Part shown: piece by piece, positions 55,980 through 64,000 of the stretch
Numbering within the stretch: position 1 is the stretch's first letter
Layout: each line of letters begins with the position of its first letter
Source of the DNA: Phoenix dactylifera
Taxonomy: Eukaryota; Streptophyta; Magnoliopsida; Arecales; Arecaceae
DNA: 64,000 bases
Direction of reading: 5' to 3'
Assembly (NCBI RefSeq): GCF_009389715.1
Contig: NW_024067838.1
Location: 1 to 64,000, forward strand
Notes under the pieces: model-generated
Told to the model about the DNA's origin: nothing
The model's database searches: none
What the model saw: the letters and a program-made list of their open reading frames with translations, nothing else
Position numbers and translations under genes: made by a program

Positions 55980-57114
55980 GGACAAGCCGCGTACTCGCCG
56001 CCCTTGCGATCTCGTCCAAATATCGCGCTACATGTCTCGCGACACTTGGCACGAGCTAGTTTTTTTGCGGTTTTTTTGGATTTTAAAACATTAAAATTTA
56101 GTTGATGATAACAAAAGAACACCAACAGCATTAAAACTTAGTTGATGACAACAATAAAAAGGATGGGGTTTTCTATTAATATAATAAACAAAGTTATTAG
56201 AGACAAAGTCAAACATTAAGAGTAAATTATAAATTTAAAGATCAGCTATATAAAACAAAAAATAAATATAAAAATAGTATACATTGTCTTTGCTGATGAA
56301 TAATTTATTATCTCTACTTATCCATGTAGTGATGAGTGGTGATGCTTCACTAGTGGCCCTAAAAATCAAATTTGAATAGATCTATGAGCTTCACAATGCA
56401 AAAGAGAGTGACGCCTTAAGTTATCAAGCGTTACTAGTAGAATTTGGTACGCCCAAATTATTCGATAGTTGTGTCTCAAACACAAAATGAAAGGATGATG
56501 AAAGTTTGAAGCCAAATCATTAATTTTTGTGTATTTTTTAATTTTGATTATATAGTTGGTGCTGATGATCTATGCATTTTAATCTGCCAACTAACCTAAA
56601 ATTGAAACAATTTTAAAGGCATTTATTCAGATAGATATTACGTGACTATATCCTAAAATTGAAACAATTTTAAAGGCATTAACTGGAGCAAGTTTGATTA
56701 AGCCAAAATTATCTAAAAATTATCACTCAATTGCTAACCGAAACTAGTGTTTTTTTTATAATTTTCTTTACTTTAATGTGTTGTGGCTATAAATGACATT
56801 TCAAATAGACATTGCCCATAATCATATGCATGCAGTAAGTGACAAAATATCCTGGGCCCTTGGTTTTTAATATTCCGGGCTGAAAAATTATCAAACTATT
56901 TCTCTTTTCCTTTCGGATTTCATACCTATAGATGGACTCATGATAAAAAAAGGACTAAAACCCCTCACCTTCTACATTTCCGTCAAAGTAATGAATAGAG
57001 ATTCCCCCAACCCTGGCCTTCTCCGTATGATATAAGAAACAGCAACTCTACCAACAGCCCTTCTCCTAAGGTTATCTTTTTCGTCTCCCTGCTCCTCATT
57101 CTTTTCCCTCCTCC
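55980..57114. other. Intergenic DNA upstream of the cupin gene
   Basis: AT-rich, no ORF of note. A direct repeat of cctaaaattgaaacaatttt and following bases occurs at 56595-56620 and 56652-56677. A TATA-like gatataag lies at about 57029-57036, some 80 bp before the cupin ATG and suitably placed for its promoter. Confidence 0.45.
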
Positions 57115-57666
57115 ATGGCCACAAGCTCAAACCCAGATGCAATGGAGATTGATGCCCCCACCCTCTCCATCACCGTGGAGAGGAACCCTCCCGAGTCACG
57201 ATTGTTGGAGCTTGGCATCAAGTCGTGGCCCAAGTGAGTTTCCCCTTCTTAGCCTTCGCTCTTCTCTTGGTTCTTTCTGAGCAAAGGGAGGATCTAACTT
57301 CTGCTGGCTAGTTATATTAGAGTAAGAATGTAAGCTGTACTCAATACTTTTCCTAGAAGGACACTTGCACCGCAACTATCTCACCATATTGCAGTTGTTG
57401 CGGGGTTCCTTTTGTTTAATCTTCTCTTTTGTTTATTATTGTTGATCTACAGGTGGGGTTGCCCTCCAGGGAAGTTCCCTCTTAAGTACGATGCAGAGGA
57501 GACGTGTTATCTCCTCAGAGGAAAGGTGAAGGCCTACATGAAGGGATCCTCCGAATGTGTAGAGTTTGGTGCCGGAGATCTCGTGGTCTTCCCCAAGGGA
57601 CTCAGTTGCACTTGGGATGTCTTGGTGGCTGTCGATAAGCACTACAAATTCGATCCATCTTCTTAG
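57115..57666 (+). CDS. DUF861 (cupin_3) small cupin protein
   Basis: Two exons, 57115-57233 (donor AA|GTGAGT) and 57453-57666 (acceptor CTACAG), joined in frame to 110 aa. The first exon encodes MATSSNPDAMEIDAP.. up to LGIKSWPK. The second gives WGCPPGKFPLKYDAEETCYL, LRGKVKAYMKG, EFGAGDLVVFPKGLSCTWDV and ends HYKFDPSS. This is the compact single-cupin fold widespread in plants, annotated as DUF861/cupin_3 or ureidoglycine-aminohydrolase-like cupin. The EET.YLL.G.V and G.GDLV.FP.G motifs are the two cupin strands. The classical metal-binding His set is reduced, so catalysis is doubtful. Length is typical for the family. The first ATG is chosen because it follows a TATA-like box and opens the only frame leading to the splice. 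Confidence 0.92.
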
Positions 57667-58960
57667 CTATCTCCTGTTCTTCTGCTTCTTCTTCTTCTTC
57701 TTCTTTCACTTTCTTCTTTTATACCAATGTAAGCTTCTTCTTTTATATTTGATCGCTTTGTAGTTATTTATTAACTTAGGGGGCGTTTAATTAAGTTGTG
57801 ATTTCAGTCAAAAGAACCCATCAGTCAATGCAGGCCCCATTCAAAGTAATCTTATTTATTCCTTTGAATGAGCTTTGAATGCTTCTTTGACCACCACCAC
57901 CTTGTGGGTGAGGGCAGGAGTTCTATATATCCACAGCCCCTCAACTTTTGTATCTTGTAAGCATTTTAAATGAATGATGGTTGTTGCTCTTTGTGTTTGT
58001 TCTCTTTGTTTATTCATTTATTCTAATGCCCGCATTTCTAGGGTTTAGCTTATCAATGGCATTCAGTGTGATGATGGACATGTAGGGGTTGGTTGGTCGG
58101 AGCAAGCTAGTAGCGTGGGTTTGGTGTCACTAAGGTGGAAGCAAAGATGGGTACAAGGAGAAATATACCAAGGTCCGAGGGTTTCCTAGTTCTAGTAAGA
58201 GGATAGTGGATGGTCGTAGCCTTGGTGTCTTTGGCTTGCCTTTTGGAATGGCGTTCGGAGGCATGCATCACGCTTGAACCACTTGGCGTGTTTGCGTCCT
58301 CTTGGATGGATGCATGCGTTTGACAGCCATCAATGTCACGCTTTAATTTTGTCCTGGAACTTCAAGGAGACCTCACCTTGCTGCATTTGGTTTTTGCTAA
58401 TCATGAGTCAGTCTCTTCATCAGCAGCTGCCTGTTTGTTTGAACTTAAGTGATTGTAACATCTGGCTGGATTGATTTCATGGATATTTGTTACTGTTTGG
58501 CTGTTTGCTAAATCCTAAGCTTTTGTCATCACTGATGAAGAAGCATGCTTTTTCTAGCCATGCTATAAAGAATATCTCTCAATCTAGGAAAGCAACATAT
58601 GACCTGGATGCTTACTGTAAAATAGATTTGCCTTTTTTTTTTCTTTTCGTATTGCACTTTAAAAGAACAAATAAAAGAATAAAAAAGAAATTTTTGTTAA
58701 ATTATAATATTTGATTTTAGTATTTGCAACTTCAAAGCTTTTGGCAGCCAAAAAGTTGCTACTAAAAATCATAAATTGCCATCAAAGAATTATCATTATG
58801 AAGCAGCTGCAAAAAAATCTCTACAGGCACAATTGCAAAAAGTTTTGTGGCACTATCTATATTTGGATAGAAAAGTTTATCATGGCAAAAAAAAAAAAAA
58901 AAGCTCTACAAAATAAAGATTTTTAGAGACCAAATTTCTTGCTGCTTGCTATATATCTAC
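57667..58960. other. 3' UTR of the cupin gene and intergenic DNA
   Basis: A TTC-rich patch follows the stop (57683-57722). ORFs at 58274-58926 are AT-rich and unrecognised. No gene called. Confidence 0.45.
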
Positions 58961-58967
58961 TTACTTT

Positions 58968-59254
58968 TACTACAAAAAAAATTATCTTTACCGACGCTTT
59001 TTAGAGCCTTTTCCGACACTTATAAGTGTCGGTAATTTACGTGCCGATGCTCTAATAAACATCACAAAATTGTCGGTAGGTGTAGGGTGAAAATATTTTT
59101 TGCCGATGCCTATTGAAAACGTCGGCAAAATGCGAACTCTTACCAACGCTTTTTTAGAGGTAATTATTTTTACCACTATATATGTTAAATATTTCTAGAG
59201 CCAAATATTATTTTGCCACTAAAGTCATCGCTAAAATTATATTTTCTTGTAGTG
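58968..59254. mobile_element. CACTA-type MITE
   Basis: Left end ACTACAAAAAAAATTATC; right end reverse complement CACTACAAGAAAATATAATTT. Inside are repeated short words in both orientations (taccgacgctttttag, gtgtcggtaa, gccgatgct, gtcggcaaaa), typical CACTA subterminal repeats. 287 bp, no ORF. The left terminal C has become T. A 3 bp target duplication is not evident. Confidence 0.6.
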
Positions 59255-62200
59255 ACCCCATCACACAAATGGGCCACTTATTTTTTACTACCAGAAAGAA
59301 ATACCCTTGGCCATACTTCGACAATTGTATAACCATGGTTGCACGAATTTTAGTAACTAACAACCTTGTTAACATAATTTAAAATAAGTAGTTTTATAGA
59401 AAATTCTGCATAAATTTCTTTTTTGTTTGAAATAAATTATATTGTATTTTTAAATATTAGACTGCGTAACCAATGTGGGACAGCCCAACAAAATTATTGT
59501 TAGTGGCAAAAAAAGGTCCAATTCATTCAAGAGAGAAAAAGAAGCATCAATGTAGCACAATATAAGATATTAAATATTGTTTTCTTTAAAAATAGAAGAG
59601 AAGAAAAGAAAAAAAACATTTCAGTCAAAGAATCTTACATTGATATGATTAGAGAGGATGAAAGTAATTATTTTCAATCCACCCAACTTACATCTCTCAA
59701 CAAAAAATAATATAAAATAAAAAATTTTGAAAGTAGGTTTTAGACCTTATTTTCTTTCATTAGTTGATGACAAACTGATAAACGAAACATCTACGGCTAT
59801 ACTAACAAGGTTCAGCTCTCTAGACCCAAGTTGGCTTCTTCTTTCAGCTAAAACATGAAAGTTTTTCTAAACTAGAAACAAAACTATGTTTGAGTAAAAT
59901 TTATATGGGAGTTAGATCTCAGCTCCTATATCAATTGTTTTTTTTAAGTTGTCTCACTCCTCTTGTATTGAAAAATATGTCAAGTCAAAATTTACCTTAT
60001 AAAAAATTTTACTTCGACTTGCTTATTCGGGCCCTAGATATCACCAATCCTTTACATCAATGTAGTGCATCAAACTATTTAGAGATTCTTGTATGCTGTT
60101 AGTACTCAATTAGTGCTTCATTTGGATGCCTTGCCGAATATGAACACCATATCAAAAAGTTATAGTATCTAGGAGTTCAAAAATTTGTAAGTGGGTCCTG
60201 GATGTTGTATATTTTGCTCTTAAACAGTTAAACCCTATGAAGACCCACCCGAATTGGCCAAACTAGTCTATTATGATTCCATTGATTCTCCAATAATCTT
60301 AACCATGAATGGATGGACAGACTTTGATCAGTCTTTTTCTTTTGTAGTAAATATTAGAAACATGATTTTAAGGATGAGGAAGTAGAGGAGCAAAGAAGAG
60401 ACGAAAGGAAAAAGTAGGACCCCTTGACCACTGCCATAGATCACTAATCATTATCCATTATTTTAGTTTCAAAACTTTCACTCGGTTCGATGAACAAAAA
60501 TATCAACTCTCTTTTGTTGCCCCCTTTCTACTGGATATTTTAATAGATTTAGGTTGTATACAAGGGCTATAGACCAACGTATTACATATAATCATTCTAA
60601 TAATAACAAATATCATATGCTATTGTAGAATGACATATCACCTGTCCAACCCTTTATAACAATCGTCTTTGGATGATGAAGATGGAAAACCCTAAAACAA
60701 TTCTATAGTCATGAACTTAGACGATATTAATTTTGGTCAATTCTATAATATGGACAGAAAGAAGTAGTTACCATGCAAGCTCTCATGAGAATTTAGAGGT
60801 GTAGTTAATTAAAATATGGCACTCAACATTGGTCTGCTGATCAAATCCTAAAAATTATTCAAGCAATGTTGCCTAGTCAACTGTCGGTATAGTTTTGCAA
60901 GATTTTAAGTATGCCAATATTTGTTTTATACAATTTTTGATTTGTGCAACTCTTTGCAAAGCTGATTTAGTAAAATTTAGTGCCATAAGCCTTCTCCTCA
61001 TTATTGGGAAATTCAATTAGCTATGACACACTTAGTCCTTCTTAAAAGGTACACACCTAATTTGCTTTGAGTTCAAGAGCATACTTCCTAATTTGTCATG
61101 TCTGACATCTGCGCTAAATAACGTAATTGTCTAGTTTTCTAGTGAACATTTAAATAAATCAGTTTTCTATTAGAAAATCTTGAATTCAGATCCATGTTAA
61201 ACTGTGGCTCATACATGAAAATGAAACTCAAAATTCCTATAGTCGTATAAGAGTTAATATATCCCATCATAGTTTAGTAACTCATTTTTTCTCTTTAAAT
61301 GTACACCTCAAAAATACTTACTTCACTAGAAGCCCTAAAGTATTTTCTAGAGGTAATATTAAGTTGAGCTGCACCTGATGTTATGAGATACATGAGTGAT
61401 AATTGACTGGAGCATTATGGGGAAAGGCTTAATCTACTCTCCATTCACCATATGAGTGGTGGAGAATCCTTCAGTGCAAACCTTAATATATCTTTGCACC
61501 AAAACTATGATACCAATCCAACCATAACCTCCTCTTTCGATCCCTTAAGACTATTTTCCAAAATGGCATCAAGCCTTGATTGTTTGAGTTTGATTGCAGA
61601 CTTTGGCCATGGAACATTTGACATGTTTTAATAACCAGGTAATCAAATCCTGGGCCTTCTTGATGTGCTTGACTTTTGGTAGATTGCACATGCTGGCAGA
61701 TGGACTATAGGAACTGGAAAAACTCAGCTCTGTGCAAGTTGAATCCAAAGGCAATATTAGCATACCCAAAAAGTCCAACCAACCTCGAGATTCATGTGGC
61801 ACCTAGATATAGGTAATCCTTTGACTGTATCTACCTGCTAACGAAAAGATCGAGTGTGATTACCTTTCAAGTTTGGAGAAAGTCCTGGATGCAGTGTCTC
61901 ACTATTTTCTCACCCAGGAAACCACAATTTCTTGAATCGAGAAGAGTTTTAACGATTTCAGACAAAAAATATGAGACATTTGGGCTCTAAAAGACGACGA
62001 GCATGAAGAAAAATATGAGACATTTGGGCTCTATAAGACGACGAGCATGAAGACTTTGAATAGGAAGGCAACAAAAATTCTTTTGAAAAATGAAACCATG
62101 CATGGATGTGAATCTTTTGTAACAATGGACGGGAATTCTTAAATGATTCTTTGGAAAGTTTCGGTTCAAGGTTAGGCCTTTTGATCCGAAAGTCCGCCTG

Positions 62201-62542
62201 AAACCTTGAAGCCCAAATGAGACCGGGCCATGCCTGAAACCCAAACTACTCATATTATAGCCTAGTTCATTTCTGAAGACTTTAGTCTGAACAGAGATCA
62301 GACCCCCACCTTTTCAGGCCCATGATGTCCTTGATTCTTACTCTTTACTATGATAACCCAAACTACTCTGAACATGTTTGGACCGCAATGTGTGCCGTTT
62401 GCAACATGTTTCTGAGGGGTGCGATCAGGTGTAGGATAAGAGCTGATGGCTAGCTAGTTTCATTAATTACACAAATGAATGGTGCAATTCATGGGAGGTG
62501 TAGCCGATCTTAACATGTGCATCTTAGGAATATAATATTGTG
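59255..62542. other. AT-rich intergenic DNA
   Basis: No gene recognised. A 44 bp direct tandem duplication containing atatgagacatttgggctct and agacgacgagcatgaag lies at about 61967-62053. Minus-strand ORFs at 61483-62253 are without known domains. Confidence 0.45.
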
Positions 62543-62550
62543 ACAGCAAC

Positions 62551-63188
62551 TAGGGTTGCTAATGGGTTGGGTCGACCCATGATCTGATCTGATCACGACC
62601 CAATTTATACCCAATCTGATCTATATTCGAGCCCCCGGGGGTTGGGTTAAGCTCAAAAATGACAGTCGATATAAGCTCTGGGTTGGGTATGGGTTCTGTA
62701 TTTTCGAACCCCATCAGATCCAACTCATATATCATCTATTGTTTAGTGAATTCTTATTTATAGTTCCTCGTGTATATCAATATATAATTAAAAATCATAG
62801 TTTGGTTGATAACTTGCACGAAATTAAAATTATTTGAATGAGAATTCAACTTTAAGTTGGTTCTTTTTTGTTTTATTTTTTTAAAAATAATTATATATTT
62901 AATTATTGATTATTATATTTTAGCTATAAAAGAATAGCTAAATGCTTGACTTTGAATTGCAAAGCCAACTGACCCAGTTCCAACCCTAACCCAAACATTT
63001 CACCTGGGGTCTCAGTCATACTTGATCCTGACCCACTTGAATGATCCACTGAATCAAAATCCTTTTCCAAGACCCAGCCTAGTTAACTAATGAGTTGGAT
63101 CTAGGTCCATAATCTTGACCGAAATATGAAATCGAGTCAAGTCGGGGTCAGGCATGCCTAGATCCAACTTGACCTGTTTGCAGCCTTA
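62551..63188. mobile_element. hAT-like MITE
   Basis: About 638 bp with imperfect terminal inverted repeats: left TAGGGTTGCTAATGGGT, right (reverse complement) TAAGGCTGCAAACAGGT. Flanking 8-mers ACAGCAAC (62543-62550) and ATTGCAAC (63189-63196) agree at 6 of 8 positions, as for a decayed 8 bp hAT duplication. Subterminal gggttgggtcgaccc and gacccag/tgacccac words are typical of such elements. No ORF. Confidence 0.55.
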
Positions 63189-63196
63189 ATTGCAAC

Positions 63197-64000
63197 ATAT
63201 TATGAGCTAAATTATTTCCAAATATTAGAGTCAGATGAGAGTTCTTACGTGGCCCTCAATCTTTATTCTTGCTGAATAAATGTTATGTGTTTATATAAGA
63301 TACATGTTTTCTATTACAACACAAAATCTTTAAATTTTTATATAGGAATCGAGCATGTTGGCCTACTCAACTCATATTTATTGAAAGGCCCATCCTAGTC
63401 TTGCCCTAATTCCTATCTGGGGGCCTATTAGTTTGCAAGAAGAAAAACAGACGTACGGAGATTTTTTTTCCCATAGGATTTGGGTTGTGGGAGTATTAGA
63501 TTGATATGGATTCTATGAATCCAATGGTCCATTCCTGTTAGATATAATTTTCCTAATATAATCGTGCTTAAAACATTTGGGCAGTTAATTTCTGAACCAA
63601 TAGGTTAATGCAGTCATCACCTTCAAGCTATTAGCTGATCAATTTAAAATAAATAAATAAATCTCACTTAATTCAGTTTTTAATCGAGAAAAAGAAACAA
63701 TATATAGTAGTTCATCACTCAAAATTAAAATTATATTCACTAAATTATATAAATAATAAAAAAGTTAATCAGTTTTGAGATCACAGCCACGTATATATGG
63801 TGCCTCTTCGTAGGAGACGATAAGAGACTCCCATTATTATGTGACCTCCAACGCCATGCTCCCGCGCTTATTCCAAACGAGGTCACAGCTTTGTTTTGAT
63901 CCGCAACGGTAGCTTCTCCCCTCCCCACTCCACCTTCCACCCCCTTCTCAGTCTCTATCTCTCTCTCACTCACTCACTCACTGTGTGTTTCTCCTTCATT
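63197..64000. other. Intergenic DNA, possible leader of a gene beyond the window
   Basis: AT-rich up to 63780. From 63880 to the end the sequence becomes C/T-rich (cccttctcagtctctatctc, ctcactcactcactcactgt), like the 5' UTR of a plant gene on the + strand that would start beyond the window. No coding sequence is visible. Confidence 0.3.

Overview
The window is nuclear DNA from a flowering plant. Its genes have GT-AG introns and plant-specific families (an ALE2-type receptor kinase, a SMAP1-like acidic peptide, a DUF861 cupin, an LEA-type protein), with long AT-rich intergenic stretches and abundant transposable elements. A monocot, possibly a palm, is my guess from gene structure and repeat style; the sequence does not prove it.

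Layout. 0-4 kb: two small damaged-looking genes, each with one-base homopolymer gains that break the frame (an unrecognised coiled-coil-like C-terminus at about 971-1256 and an LEA-type gene at 2506-3948). 4-11.6 kb: AT-rich intergenic DNA with foldback elements, a large CTT/AAG tract and relics of a copia LTR. 11.6-20.15 kb (+): a complete ALE2-like receptor kinase whose nine coding exons join in one frame (751 aa). 23.2-26.84 kb (-): a complete six-exon gene for a VMA22/CCDC115-type V-ATPase assembly factor (224 aa), with a Tourist-like MITE in its first intron.

27.27-40.46 kb: one 13.2 kb Ty3/gypsy retrotransposon of Tat type on the minus strand. It is bounded by near-identical 748/749 bp LTRs and a GATAC target duplication. 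It has an uninterrupted 1822-codon gag-pol. On the opposite strand it carries a spliced accessory gene (729 aa, two coding introns plus a leader intron), two related tandem-repeat arrays and a second TATA-headed unit without a clear ORF. This is the most interesting object in the window.

40.5-46.4 kb: a graveyard of L1-type LINE 3' ends (five RNase H remnants, most with A-rich tails), a CACTA end and a remarkable GC-rich GGGCCGTGCC repeat block. 46.49 kb (+): a SMAP1-like 62-aa acidic protein. 47-57 kb: mostly gene-poor, with one unidentified GC-richer ORF on the minus strand near 55.6-55.9 kb. 57.1-57.67 kb (+): a two-exon DUF861 cupin. 58-64 kb: intergenic DNA with a CACTA-type and a hAT-type MITE.

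The host genes do not form a functional cluster. The genes inside the retrotransposon belong to one element: gag-pol supplies capsid, protease, reverse transcriptase, two RNase H domains and integrase, while the antisense gene is an accessory of unknown role.
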